DNA of 64,000 nucleotides from Azorinus chamasolen (lineage: Eukaryota > Mollusca > Bivalvia > Cardiida > Solecurtidae), in assembly GCA_963576725.1 (NCBI GenBank), contig OY755251.1, positions 34,167,619-34,231,618 of the forward strand, read 5' to 3'. The translations under genes and the position numbers were made by a program. The notes under the pieces are model-generated. The model had not been told where the DNA came from. It saw only the letters and a program-made list of their open reading frames with translations, and searched no databases. The first letter of the stretch is position 1, and every line of letters begins with the position of its first letter. This document shows, in pieces, positions 53,417 to 63,310 of the stretch.

Positions 53417-53650
53417 CCCTCATGTTAAGTGCCACCTGCCTAACAAGCGCAAGCAGCTCGGATCTAGATGAGTTACTCGGTGTCTCATCAGGCTACACTC
53501 TGTTCGATACTCGGTCAATTGTTTCTTAAAAAGTCCTTCTTATATACGCCATTTTCACGCATTTAACAACAGAGTAGAAAGGCCCAGATGAGATGACTCT
53601 CGTAGGAGGAACCTAGAATAACCATCTGGTCAGGATATGTATTGTTTGTC
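53417..53650. mobile_element. Patchwork of D, J and A MITE fragments
   Basis: GTGCCACCTGCC (D), GAGTTACTCGGTGTCTCATC (J), CACGCATTTAACAACAGAG (A). Confidence 0.5.
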
Positions 53651-53657
53651 ATTGAGT

Positions 53658-53745
53658 TTAACCTCCTCTAGTGAGTTTAACCTTTTCATACTTATTTGAC
53701 TCTATAGGGTCGTTCAACTCTGAAACATCAGCGATGAAAGGGTTA
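53658..53745. mobile_element. Short TTAA-ended MITE (88 bp)
   Basis: TTTAACCTCCTC / TTTAACCTTTTC at the left and GATGAAAGGGTTAA at the right, with CTCTATAGGGTCG near the centre. Confidence 0.5.
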
Positions 53746-53794
53746 ATAATAAAATGGCCATAGTCAAATGGTCTCTCGGGACATGATCTCTTAC

Positions 53795-53878
53795 AGTCAT
53801 ATCTAGTAATGTTCCATTGTCGACATTCTTGACAACTACAAATTTCCGTGTGAAAACTACGTGGACAGATATATATGA
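53795..53878 (-). CDS. Candidate isolated exon, cysteine-rich (weak)
   Basis: On the minus strand an acceptor (CTAACACTATTTCAG) precedes 84 bp that end at GACT/GTAAGAG. Both sides are phase 1, so the exon is symmetric. Together with the flanking phase bases it reads as CPRSFHTEICSCQECRQWN and then ITRYD, with five cysteines including the codon split at the donor. Symmetric 1-1 cysteine-rich exons are typical of extracellular modules, but no partner exon was found and chance is possible. Confidence 0.2.
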
Positions 53879-54069
53879 CTGAAATAGTGTTAGTTAATTT
53901 TGTCGAGTGTGTTATTGAAACACTTATCGCTGTATCATACATGAGTCCATACCCGATATTTCATCAATATTTAATGTCATTTCTATTGTTTGCATGATTT
54001 GGAGGAGAAAAAGGGTAAACACGGGCAATAGCTTTCCATATCGGTTATTGTTTGAAAAGGAAATTTTGG

Positions 54070-54277
54070 CCCTTATTGTGCGGGACACGAGTGGCTAATA
54101 TCTGCAAACAGTGTAGACCCAGATGAGAGGGCTCCTAGAGGAGCCCTTTCATCAGGGTCTACACTGTTTGTCATGCTACATTTTTTATTAGAAGAATCCT
54201 AAATATTCACCATGAGCTTGACCTGTTTGAATTTTATTTGGAATAGTCCATTTGAAAAGTCAGCGTTGTAAGGGTTA
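54070..54277 (-). mobile_element. Family G MITE
   Basis: CAAACAGTGTAGACCCAGAT, core GAGGGCTCCTAGAGGAGCCC, CATCAGGGTCTACACTGTTT; TATTCACCATGAGCTTGACC; GTTGTAAGGGTTA. Confidence 0.85.
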
Positions 54278-54490
54278 GTTTTGAATGGTTTTTACTGACG
54301 TCGATACTTTCAATTGTCTGACCGTTGGTCCGTGGTTGTGCAAAGCTATTGAGTAAGAGCCATAGAAAATAAACCCACAGTCCCACGGTTTCCTGATGTG
54401 ACCACACACTCCAAGATGGCCTTTGTCATACGTGGCCATTATATGCTGACATAGGCACCCGCCAGTAGTGGAGAATCTTATTTGTAAATA

Positions 54491-54689
54491 TACAGTAAAA
54501 CCCACTTAAACCAGACGTTAACTTTACTATAATTATCGGTCTTGGAGACAGGTGGCAGCATAATGAATGGTGAAAGTCCCTTGCTTTGAGGAGCTTTCTG
54601 TATGACTTTCACCTACATTAAGTAGCCACCTGCCTAAAATATCTAATTTTTTCTCTACTAGAATTCCGGTTTAGATGGGGTTTACTATA
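54491..54689. mobile_element. D1-type TA MITE
   Basis: TACAGTAAAACCCACTTAAA to TTTAGATGGGGTTTACTATA; shortened core (CTTGCTTTGAGGAGCTTTCT). Confidence 0.9.
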
Positions 54690-54889
54690 TTTCAAAATTG
54701 AGTTTTACAAAAATGCATTTATTTAGTGTAATGTATTCAATAGGTATCAAGCTGAGATAAACTGTGAGTTTATCCATTATTTCAACAATGGGTATAAACT
54801 ACATCTGTTTGAAGCACACGTTTTCTCTTTGACGTGTCGCAGCCTAATTGCACTACTCGAGGCATATAACCACCCACGTAGGCAGAGAA

Positions 54890-55070
54890 TTGGATCTAGC
54901 ATTTACAGCAGATGTCCAGATAAGATGCGTAGATTAAAACATTTTCAACAACTTCTTAATTTCTCCACCAAACCCTATGTTGTGAACACTGTTTAGAATT
55001 GTCTCGAAGAGACGATTCTAAAGAGTAGTCACACCATAGGTTTTGGTGAAAAAATGACGATTGTAGTACT
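54890..55070. mobile_element. Family H MITE, near complete
   Basis: GTCCAGATAAGATGCGTAGA flank; TTCTCCACCAAACCCTATGT arm at 54961; centre GTCTCGAAGAGACG; ATGACGATTGTAGTACT. Confidence 0.85.
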
Positions 55071-55262
55071 TTAGTTTAAGCTCACAACAGCAACCGCTAA
55101 AAGAGAGATCTATTTCTGTGTCATATAGTGGCATGTAGTAGGTATGCAGAAAGTTCCTACTGATATTATCTGCATTTCTTTTGTCTTGTATTTTAAAGAC
55201 TTCCATTTTCATTCATTAATTGGCAATTTTAGGGATATTCTGATTTGCTGTTTTGTATGTAT

Positions 55263-55453
55263 GTACTGTAACACTCCTCTAAACCGGACTTCTAGTAGGG
55301 AAGAATTTAGATACTTTTAGGCAAGTGGATTCTTAATGCAGGATGTAAAGTCATCCAGAAAGCTAATCAAGTCTGCATGGTTTTCACCCTGCATTAAGCT
55401 GTTACCTGTCTCCAAGACCGATATTTTTACTCGTTTAGAGGGGTTTTACTGTA
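55263..55453. mobile_element. D1-type TA MITE
   Basis: GTACTGTAACACTCCTCTAA; ATCCAGAAAGCTAATC; GAGGGGTTTTACTGTA. Confidence 0.88.
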
Positions 55454-56559
55454 TATGACCAAAGCCGTTGAGTTACATACATGAAATAAATACTGTTTCT
55501 TATCACAGAATTAAAAGCGTCAAAAACCTATGTTTTGTTATATTATAAAAACCTATTTGCTGGTCTGTATATAAAAGTAAAGTCAGTTATTGTGTACGTT
55601 ATTTATATTTGGCTATGGTGATTGCTATTTATTGTTAACAGGAAGGACACACAAAATATAACGAGACTAATAGCTCATACTTTGCAACAGTAAATGTATT
55701 CAATATATAAAATCAGTTTCAAAATAAGATTTCTAAACCGTAAAACATCTAAACTGGAATCTCAATTTATAATGAACGGCTGTTTATAACAGTTGACAAA
55801 TTAATTCCTGGTGAAGTCGCACCGAAAGCTTACAATAGAACTTTCTGTATGACATTTTCCTAGCATTAAGCAGGTACCTACATAAAACGTTCTAATTTCG
55901 TCTTTAATTTGTATCCAAGTTGAAAACATTGTGTTTTTGTTTTTAAGTATTTCTCTATTAACCCAATTTTAATTTGTATTTCTTAACGAACTGGCCTAAA
56001 TATTTATTTTAAATTAATCATATTTCATTATGAGGTGTGCTTCTACAGGATTTGTTTTGTCGACATCAGCTTTGTAAAACAATTTGTTAAATCAGAGGAT
56101 CCTTCAGGAGTCATCTGCTAGGAATCACACAAGTTTGTCATATTTCTATTACGAGCAAATGGATTAAAATATGATACAAAATTTTATTTTGTACTTATAA
56201 TAACTTCAGAAGTAATAGAGATGCAGAATTTTGTGTAAAACTAGTGACAATCTAAATAGATATATTGAGATTGACATTTCTACTAACTAATCCAATTTTA
56301 GATCAGGATATAATAACCTACAATGGGTTCAACGCTAAATTGGAAGTAGTGAAAAGAGGTGGTTTGAAATGAAAACTTTTGGGGGTTTTGGCCACATGGA
56401 GTATCGATTAAAATTACCAAACTGCTTGGTTGTAGCCATGTAGAGGGATGTTCTCTCACAAATTACGAAAACCTTAAATCATAGCTATGAAGAAATTCCG
56501 TTACAAGTACGGACATATTCTATAGTAGTAATGAAGCGTTTCTGTAACAATTACGGACA
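55454..56559. other. AT-rich stretch with one decayed D-type MITE
   Basis: A degenerate D copy lies at about 55720-55920 (ACCGAAAGCTTACAATAG, GCATTAAGCAGGTACC). Otherwise nothing recognised. Confidence 0.45.
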
Positions 56560-56721
56560 TACCTATCTATAACGGCAACGAAATTGTGTTAATTAGTTGG
56601 TATTTAAGGCAGGTGGCTGCTTAAAGCAAGGTGAAAGTAAAACAGAACGCTCCTATACCTGCCTTTAACAAAAAAAAACTTGATGTAATTTAGTGGCCAT
56701 TATAATTCGAGGTTTTACTGT
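56560..56721. mobile_element. D3-type MITE, right foldback arm deleted
   Basis: ACCTATCTATAACGGC; GAACGCTCCTATACCTGCCT shows the deletion at the palindrome centre; GAGGTTTTACTGTA. Confidence 0.9.
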
Positions 56722-56734
56722 AGCCTGTTCATAA

Positions 56735-57035
56735 CTACAATGGAATATGTCCATAATTGTTAGAGAATTGCTTCATTACTACAATGGAATATGTCCACAA
56801 TTGTTACAGAATTGCTTCGAAACTACAATGGAATATGTCCATAATTGTTACAGAATTGCTTCATAACAACAATGGAATATGTCAATAATTGTTACAGAAT
56901 TGCTTCATAACTATAATGGCATATGTCTTATAATTGTTACAGCATTGCTTCATAACAACAATGGAATATGTCCATACTTGTTACAGAATTGCTTCATAAC
57001 TACAATGGAATATGTCCATAATTGTTACAGGTTCA
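56735..57035. repeat. Tandem array of about 44 bp, about 7 units
   Basis: CATAACTACAATGGAATATG and TCCATAATTGTTACAGAATT repeated; decayed units lie on both sides. Confidence 0.95.
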
Positions 57036-57192
57036 ATTGTAGTTATGAAGAGATTATGTAACAGGTAACGATATCTTCCATTGCAGTCGTGAAGAGATTC
57101 TGTAAGAAATATGGTAGGGTTCAATTATTCGATATTGGTCACGAAACGGTTCAATTGTTGTTAAGAAGATGATTTGTGATTGTTAATATCAC

Positions 57193-57440
57193 CTTGACCC
57201 TTTCCCTGTTGTATATTCATGTAAGAAATAATGACCTCTTGAACATAAGTAAGATTTTTTTATAATGGCATATGAACACAAGACATTTTGGTCCAGGCAG
57301 AAGCTGTAGAATCAGATCTATATTACACCATAAGCAAAAAGAGTAGATCCTGATCAGACGGCTCCTATAGGAACCGTCTGATCTGGGTCTACTCTGTTTG
57401 CAGATGCGTGAAAATGCGCTTACATAGGGGAAAGGGTTAA
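57193..57440 (-). mobile_element. Family A MITE, full length
   Basis: TTGACCCTTTCCCTGTTG; core GACGGCTCCTATAGGAACCG; end GGGAAAGGGTTAA. Confidence 0.93.
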
Positions 57441-57502
57441 TGTTCCTATCTTGTGTTATAAAATGTTTTATTTCAAAAGAGTCAGATTCACCAACTACAC
57501 CT

Positions 57503-57752
57503 TTAACCCGTTCCTTCATATAAACTCATTTCCACTCATCTGCAAACAGAGTAGACCCAGAACAGACGACTCCTACAAGAGCCGTCTGATCTGGGTATGT
57601 TCTGTTTACTTTTGACACTATATAGATCTGATTCTAGAAGTTTTTCCAAAGCAAATAATCCCTTGAAAAGCTAACATTAATACAAATCAGCTAATATAAA
57701 TATTTATGATGTCATTATTTCTTGCAAATATATTGAACAGGGAAAGGGTTAA
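57503..57752 (+). mobile_element. Family A MITE, full length, next to exon 2
   Basis: TTAACCCGTTCCTTCATATA to AACAGGGAAAGGGTTAA; core CGACTCCTACAAGAGCCGTC. Ends 24 bp before exon 2. Confidence 0.92.
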
Positions 57753-57776
57753 ATATATATATCATTTATTTGACAG

Positions 57777-57901
57777 GAAACTGAAGAAAGAGGCGGAATT
57801 ACAGCAGCTTGAGGCTGACGAGGACGTGGAGAACTTTGTTAAACTCTGGTCCTTCATGATAGAGGGTGAACAATTCACCGTCATGCTCTATCTCGCAAGT
57901 C
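57777..57901 (+). CDS. Unrecognised gene, exon 2 (residues 27-68 plus 1 nt)
   Basis: The acceptor TTATTTGACAG ends at 57776 and the first base completes Gln27. Forty-one codons follow: a charged helix-like run (KLKKEAELQQLEADEDVENF, residues 28-47), then a more hydrophobic stretch (FVKLWSFMIEGEQFTVMLYL). The exon ends at AGTC/GTAAGT (donor at 57902) in phase 1, which fits the exon at 59369. The donor lies in a 27-bp tandem array that repeats GTAAGT in the same phase, and the frame stays open through the array to 58104. A family A MITE ends only 24 bp upstream of the exon. Composition and phase make this a convincing exon; its function is not recognised. Confidence 0.65.
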
Positions 57902-58050
57902 GTAAGTTTAATCTATTTCTCGCAAGTCGCAAGTCCAATCTCTATCTCGCAAGTCGTAAGTTTAATCTATTTCTCGCAAGTCGTAAGTCCAATCTCTATC
58001 TCGCAAGTCGTAAGTTTAATCTATTTCTCGCAAGTCGTAAGTTTAATCTA
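57889..58050 (+). repeat. 27-bp tandem array (6 units) across the exon 2 donor
   Basis: Six 27-bp units each carry TCGCAAGTCGTAAGT or a one-base variant. GTAAGT donors lie at 57902, 57956, 57983, 58010 and 58037, and a GCAAGT (GC-type donor) at 57929. All are 27 bp apart, so every donor is in phase 1. Use of a later donor would add 9 residues per unit (LASRKFNLF-like) without a stop. Confidence 0.85.
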
Positions 58051-58107
58051 TTTTTGTTTTTATATGGTGGTTTCTTTCTGTGTGTCTCTTTATGTCCCCG
58101 TTGACGA

Positions 58108-58365
58108 TAATCAGGGGGCATTATGTTTTGCACCTGTCCGTCTGTCTGTCCGTCGGTCCATCCGTCCGTCCGTCCGTGCGGCATGCTTTTACGTGCAGTT
58201 GGTATGTGCAGTTGGTTGTCACACTTTTTTCATTGTCTTATATCTCACTAATCACTATAGCTATTGGCATGGAATTGCATATACACATAAACCACCATCC
58301 ATACTTTCATTATGCACCTAGCCCATGCTGCCCGAAAGCCTAAGGTCAAGGTCAAATGACTTAGA
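58108..58365 (+). repeat. Molluscan GTCCGTCC dispersed repeat
   Basis: AATCAGGGGGCATTATG, TCTGTCTGTCCGTCGG, CCGTCCGTCCGTGCGG and CTAAGGTCAAGGTCAAATG, in intron 2. Confidence 0.6.
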
Positions 58366-58423
58366 AACTTTTATATGCAGCTAGGCAAGCAGACACAATT
58401 TTCTAGTTTAAGGATTTATGATG

Positions 58424-58475
58424 TTAACCCATTCCCTTATATTGACGCCTTTTTGACGCCTCCGTAAAATGCACT
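58424..58475 (-). mobile_element. Family B MITE end fragment
   Basis: TTAACCCATTCCCTTATATT then GACGCCTTTTTGACGCC. Confidence 0.7.
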
Positions 58476-58509
58476 TACTCAATTACAGGTGAAAATATCA
58501 TCATCGGTC

Positions 58510-58570
58510 TTAACACTTTCCCTGTTGCATATTCATATAAGAAATATTGGCACCATAAATCTCACAGGCG
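58510..58570 (-). mobile_element. Family A MITE end fragment
   Basis: TTAACACTTTCCCTGTTGC, ATATAAGAAATATTGGCACC. Confidence 0.65.
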
Positions 58571-58875
58571 GACGCTATATTGCAAATATAGACAATTGTC
58601 ACGGATCTATGGCCAAATATAAACAGCAGAATCGCTTTACAAGGGTAGTGGAAAGACTTGCAATATTTTGACATATAATACATGTACATGTTTTGTCATT
58701 TGAAACAAATGTTTATAAACTAAAATGTATTCGTTGTAATATTAACCTACAGACAAACCTAAGCATTACGTTGATATGTACATGCATCCACAGGTAGCAG
58801 TATTACAGTTAGTTTGTTTCACTCATACTGAAAAGCCATGTATACTGCAATATTGAAAATTGGCATGGTTTACGT

Positions 58876-59213
58876 TTAACCCATTCTCTCATATTGACGC
58901 TTTTTGACGACTCTGTAAAAGTAAATTATGAAACCATTGTGATAAATAGAGCATTTGCTCCTATGGACCAAATGCTCTATTTATCACATTGGTTTTAAAA
59001 TTACAGTAAAACCTCTCTACAACGGCCAGTAAATTATGTTAATTAGTTGGTATATTAAGTCTTAAACACAAAATACTTGATGTAATTAATTGGCCGTTAT
59101 AGAGAGGTTTTACCGTATATAATTGTAAAATATATATTTTTAGTTAATCTCTTTCTCAGTAGATTTATTCAAAGAGGTTCTTTCTAAAATTAGTCTAGGA
59201 GTGAATGTGTTAA
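58876..59213 (-). mobile_element. Family B MITE interrupted by a D element
   Basis: TTAACCCATTCTCTCATATT, intact palindrome (GCTCCTATGGACC); resumes TGTAAAATATATATTTTTAG; ends GAATGTGTTAA. Confidence 0.88.
59002..59115. mobile_element. D3-type TA MITE, core-deleted, nested in B
   Basis: TACAGTAAAACCTCTCTACA to AGAGAGGTTTTACCGTA (114 bp). The whole foldback is missing. Confidence 0.9.
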
Positions 59214-59368
59214 ATATGTGTAATTCAATAGACATTGATTTTCGAAAAACAACAAACTATTCAAACGGACACCAGTGCATTATTCATTAAATAGTCATAA
59301 CGATAACAATTCATTATTACTGAATGAACTGAATAATTTAATAACAATTTGGTTTAATGTTTTCACAG

Positions 59369-59421
59369 ACAAGGACACCGTCGACATATTCTGCAACGAA
59401 GAAGAAGTGACAGACGTTATG
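59369..59421 (+). CDS. Unrecognised gene, exon 3 (residues 69-86)
   Basis: The acceptor TTTTCACAG ends at 59368 and the donor ATG/GTGAGT starts at 59422. The exon is 53 bp, enters in phase 1 and leaves in phase 0. Its peptide is KDTVDIFCNEEEVTDVM after a split codon; joined to the first exon 2 donor, the split codon reads CAC (His69). The acidic composition fits exon 2. No stop or further exon was found between 59422 and 64000, so the gene continues past the window and intron 3 is at least 4.5 kb. Family unknown. Confidence 0.6.
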
Positions 59422-59747
59422 GTGAGTGGACTTCAAACTCGTTTCTACATTAGTGTACATTTCACTTAAGAAACATCCATAGATTTATACACAACTTTTT
59501 TGCCCAAACATATCATGTGACATACTAGCATTTACCAAAGATTGCCTATTTTGTAGCAATTACAACTCTGTAGAATCCTGTTCTAAATATTAAACTTGCT
59601 TTACATTTTCTGAAAGGTCAAAATTTAATCTTATGACTTAAAATGTTTAAAGAAGATACGAGCGTATAGCATGCAAAAACACTTAGCTACAACATATATG
59701 ATGCATTTGACTTGTCTTATATTACGTATCTAATGTTTGTCGATTGT
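59422..59747. other. Start of intron 3, nothing recognised
   Basis: AT-rich, no repeat core seen. Confidence 0.4.
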
Positions 59748-59953
59748 TTAACCCTTATCTCGTTGTGACAAAATAATGTCTGCTCGATTTTGGATCTCAT
59801 ATACTACTTCCAGTTCGATCAGGCTTTTGAGAAACTATTGACCGAGTGTCAAATAGTTTGGATACGGATGAGACGCCGAGTTACTCGGCGTCTCATCTGG
59901 ATCCAAGTGGTTTGCAAATACCAAACAAGTTACGCTTAGTAGGCTCAGGGTTA
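59748..59953 (-). mobile_element. Family J TTAA MITE, best copy
   Basis: TTAACCCTTATCTCGTTGTG to GGCTCAGGGTTAA; core GACGCCGAGTTACTCGGCGTC. Confidence 0.93.
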
Positions 59954-60008
59954 ATAGAAAGTTTAGTACTCTCAGCAGTAGCGCTTGAGAGAGCAAAACC
60001 TTATACCA

Positions 60009-60223
60009 TTAACCTTTACCCTGCTGTGGGCGGATGAGTTATTACATTTGCTAACAGTTTGGATCCAGATGAGACGCCGAGTAAATCGACGTCTCATCAG
60101 GATCCAAACTGTTTGATAATCTGATCGTGCTGTTGAAAAGAAATACAGGATAAATGAACAGCGACAACTGAAATCGATGAGATTTTCTACAAACGAAATT
60201 CTGCTCAGCAGGCTAAAGGTTAA
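60009..60223 (+). mobile_element. Family I TTAA MITE
   Basis: TTAACCTTTACCCTGCTG to CAGCAGGCTAAAGGTTAA; core GACGCCGAGTAAATCGACGTC. Confidence 0.93.
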
Positions 60224-60479
60224 GCATCTCCTTGCACTCAATATTCCCTCTACAGGGGTTTGTAAATTTGAATAATTCAACTCAGTACAAATGTACCAGT
60301 TTTCGATAATTAGACTGAAGGTGGATCTTGATCAAATGTCTGCTCCAGGAGCCTCCGATCTAGATCTGCATTATTAACCTGTCTGTCTGTTCCAATAGTG
60401 TGGTTAGAGTAATCGTTCTTTTCGACCTAAAAAGCCCAGCATACTTCAAAGCGCAAACTACCTTCATTACAGTAAGTCA

Positions 60480-60720
60480 TTAAACAATTTCCCTCATTGT
60501 CATGCATTTGTAAACAGAGTAGACCCAGATCAGACGGCTCCTCTAGGAGCCGTCTGATCTGTGTCTACTCTGTTTGCTAATGGAATTTGATAGATCTGTT
60601 TCTTTATTTTCTAAAATGGCTACAATGATCCTCCTTTCATATTTCATTATAACTATTATTCCATGAATATTTGGTAGGTATTGAAGTCGAGAATAAATAT
60701 AAACAAAGGGAAAGGGTTAA
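60480..60720 (+). mobile_element. Family A MITE
   Basis: AATTTCCCTCATTG; core GACGGCTCCTCTAGGAGCCG; end GGGAAAGGGTTAA. Confidence 0.92.
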
Positions 60721-60723
60721 ACA

Positions 60724-60870
60724 CCAGAGGTCCAGATAAGATGCGTAAATTAAAAACATTTCAAGAATAACTTCTTCATTCCTCCACCAAAACCCAATGC
60801 TCCAGACGAGTCTAAAGAATGGCCACATTACAGTGTTTGGTGGAGAAATGACTATTTTAGTATTTATTAT
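60724..60870. mobile_element. Family H MITE, core-deleted
   Basis: GGTCCAGATAAGATGCGTAA; CCTCCACCAAAACCCAATG; GTGTTTGGTGGAGAAATGAC. Confidence 0.8.
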
Positions 60871-60959
60871 TTATCGGTTGCTCTGTTAACATGCTGTAAA
60901 ACATTGGTGCTAGCTTTAAACTCCGATTAGTTGCGCATTGCTTATTTCCGGTTTGTTCA

Positions 60960-61135
60960 AGCTTGCTCCAATTATGGATCTGTTGCTTTTTTGTCTACTT
61001 CTGAGTCAATCAAGCTATTGAGAAACTATTGACTGAGTGTCAAACAGCTTGAATCCTGATAGAGACGCTGAGTTACTCGGAGTCTGATCGGGGTCCAAGT
61101 GGTTTGCAACTGTTAGCCAGTCAGGTCCCGGTTAA
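60960..61135 (-). mobile_element. Family J MITE
   Basis: GACTGAGTGTCAAACAGC; core GACGCTGAGTTACTCGGAGTC; end CCGGTTAA. Confidence 0.85.
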
Positions 61136-61146
61136 TATGAGATGGG

Positions 61147-61365
61147 TTAACGCTTTCCTTGTTCTATGTTTATTCCAAATTTCAATACCTACTGAATATT
61201 CATGGGGGAAATAGATAAAATAGAATAAGGAAGGTGGAACATTGTAGCCATTTTTGAAAGTAAAGAAGCATTTTTTAAAATTCCATTAGCAAACAGAGCA
61301 GACCCATCTGGGTCTTCTCTGTTTGCAAATGCGTGAAAACACGTTTATATGAAAGAAAGGATTAA
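61147..61365 (-). mobile_element. Family A MITE, core-deleted
   Basis: TTAACGCTTTCCTTGTTC; GCAGACCCATCTGGGTCTTC shows the palindrome lost between the arms; end GAAAGGATTAA. Confidence 0.9.
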
Positions 61366-61379
61366 ACAAAAGCAGTAAC

Positions 61380-61450
61380 AGTGTTTCAAACAGTTTAGAT
61401 CCTGGAAGAGACATCTCATCTGGATCCAGATTGTTTTCGCAAATGTTGTA
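61380..61450. mobile_element. C/I-type MITE core fragment
   Basis: CAAACAGTTTAGATCCTGG, CATCTGGATCCAGATTG. Confidence 0.55.
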
Positions 61451-61609
61451 ACACATTTCACCAATATTATTAAATAGCTGATTGCACCGGTAATCTAGCC
61501 AGAACCATTAGATCTATATGTTTATTAAATTTTCACGACCAGTATCTCTTTGCACCAGTGAACAAGTGTTTCTGAACTAAAATAACCAGATACCTTGCTA
61601 TACCCGCTA

Positions 61610-61735
61610 CCTGACTCGCATTTGCAAATAGCTTGGATCCTGATGAGACGCTGAGTAACTCGGCGTCTCATCAGGATCCAAACTATTTGACACCTGGTCA
61701 ATAATTTCTAAAACGTTTGATCTACTCGAAAATAG
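61610..61735 (+). mobile_element. Family J MITE, left and right ends decayed
   Basis: GACTCGCATTTGCAAATAGC; core GACGCTGAGTAACTCGGCGTC; CAAACTATTTGACACCTGG. Confidence 0.85.
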
Positions 61736-62004
61736 CCAACATTTCACCAGTTCAAAGTTTGAGCAGACATTATTTGTTTGCGATGGTGTAAGGGACGATG
61801 TGTTCTATATAAGACATGCTATTGCATTCGTTATACGGATAGGTCTCGCTAATAGGTTCCACATTTGATCTGAATCAAAATATTGCAAGTATTTGAGAAT
61901 CTGACCGATCAGATGCTTGAGAATGATCTCAGACTCACGGAAACAAGTTTTATAACCTCGTGGCATCGTGACGAATGCAATTGTTTTTGCAAAGGTTGTC
62001 ACAT

Positions 62005-62225
62005 TTTTATCTGATAAATATTCATGTAAGAAATAATTATTACATCACGGATATCAATTAGCTGAAATATTATAATGATATCTGAACACAAAATGCTTTG
62101 GTCATACCGGTAACTGTAGAATCAGATCTGTATAAGTCCATAAGCAAACAGAGCAGACTCGGATCAGACCGTTTCAACGATAGCTGATCTGATCTTGGTC
62201 TGCTCTGTTTGCAAAGGCATCAATA
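62005..62225 (-). mobile_element. Family A MITE
   Basis: AATATTCATGTAAGAAATAA; CATAAGCAAACAGAGCAGAC; decayed core; GGTCTGCTCTGTTTGCAAAG. Confidence 0.82.
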
Positions 62226-62238
62226 TGTACATGTGTCA

Positions 62239-62452
62239 ATCAACCTTTAGCCTGCTGAGAAAATTATTTTTACAGAATGTTTTACTTATGACATTTTCAA
62301 AATTCAAGTTATAATCAAATTGTCTACCAAAATGCAATCAGTGTGTCAAACAGTTTGGATCCTGATCAGACGCCGAGTTACTCGGCGTCTCATCTGGATC
62401 CAAACTGTTTGCATAAGTATTCACTCATCCGTCCATAGCAGGCAAAGGTTAA
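62239..62452 (-). mobile_element. Family I MITE
   Basis: TCAACCTTTAGCCTGCTGAG to GCAGGCAAAGGTTAA; core GACGCCGAGTTACTCGGCGTC. Confidence 0.92.
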
Positions 62453-62628
62453 AGACTTAAAACTGTACTACAATTTCTAGAACAGTGAGTGCCAACGCAC
62501 CTTCATGAGAACAATGATCAGTGTTTTGGCCTAGTTTTGTTACCACTTTGCTAAGAGGTTTGAATTACAGTGATACAGTAACCTCAACGATACTGGACGT
62601 TCAAATTGATACCAATGTTGGTATGGCA

Positions 62629-62830
62629 TCCTTTAACAGGTCAATATTCATGTAAGAAATAATGACATCATGAATATTTATTAGCTATTTTTTATACTGG
62701 GATATGAACACAGGCTATTTTAGTATTGGTAGAAAATGTAAAATCAGGCCTATATAATTTCTTAAGCAAATAGAGAAGACTCTGATCAGACAGCTTCTGT
62801 AGGGTCTACACTATTTGCAAAGGAGTGGTC
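62629..62830 (-). mobile_element. Family A MITE, core-deleted
   Basis: AATATTCATGTAAGAAATAA, GACATCATGAATATTTATTA; CAGCTTCTGTAGGGTCTACA. Confidence 0.82.
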
Positions 62831-62866
62831 GCATTGTGCAGAGTGATTTTAAGCAATGCAGAAAGC

Positions 62867-63310
62867 CAGGTGCTGATCCAGGATTTCAGATTAAGGGGGC
62901 GGGGTGTAGGGGGCGTAGAATTTTATGTTTGATGACATAAATAAATAGTGTGTTTTAATACAAGTTGAAAAAGAGCTTAATTGGGCGAGGGAAATAAAAC
63001 ACTCCTGCTGAATCATTGTTTTATTGATTTCAGTAGATACAACGACCACTAAATTACATCAATTATTTTGTGTTAAAGGCACGTGGCTGCTTAAAGCAAG
63101 GTGAAAGTAAAACAGAACGCTCCTATGGGAAACGAATACTTTCACATTGCTTTAAGCAGCCACCTGTTCTAAATACCAACTAATTAACACAATTTAGTGG
63201 TCGTTATAGACAGGCTTTACTGTATACAGATCTAAAATATTACTAAAAAATGATTTGGAAATTTTAGGGGGGCGTACGCCGGCTCCGTCCCTTCTAAATT
63301 CGCGCCTGAA
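62867..63310. mobile_element. Candidate inserted element with 7-bp target duplication
   Basis: GAAAGCC occurs just before (about 62860) and at the end. Internal GC-rich motifs (AAGGGGGCGGGGTGTAG, GGGGGGCGTACGCCGGC) differ from all MITE families here. It carries a D element inside. Inference. Confidence 0.4.
63031..63224. mobile_element. D3-type TA MITE
   Basis: AACGACCACTAAATTACATC; AGAACGCTCCTATGGGAAAC shows a partly lost second arm; ACAGGCTTTACTGTA. Confidence 0.88.

Noticed and set aside
60360..60420. Candidate exon 4 after TCTGTCTGTTCCAATAG
   Set aside because: The phase 0 frame hits a stop after two codons.
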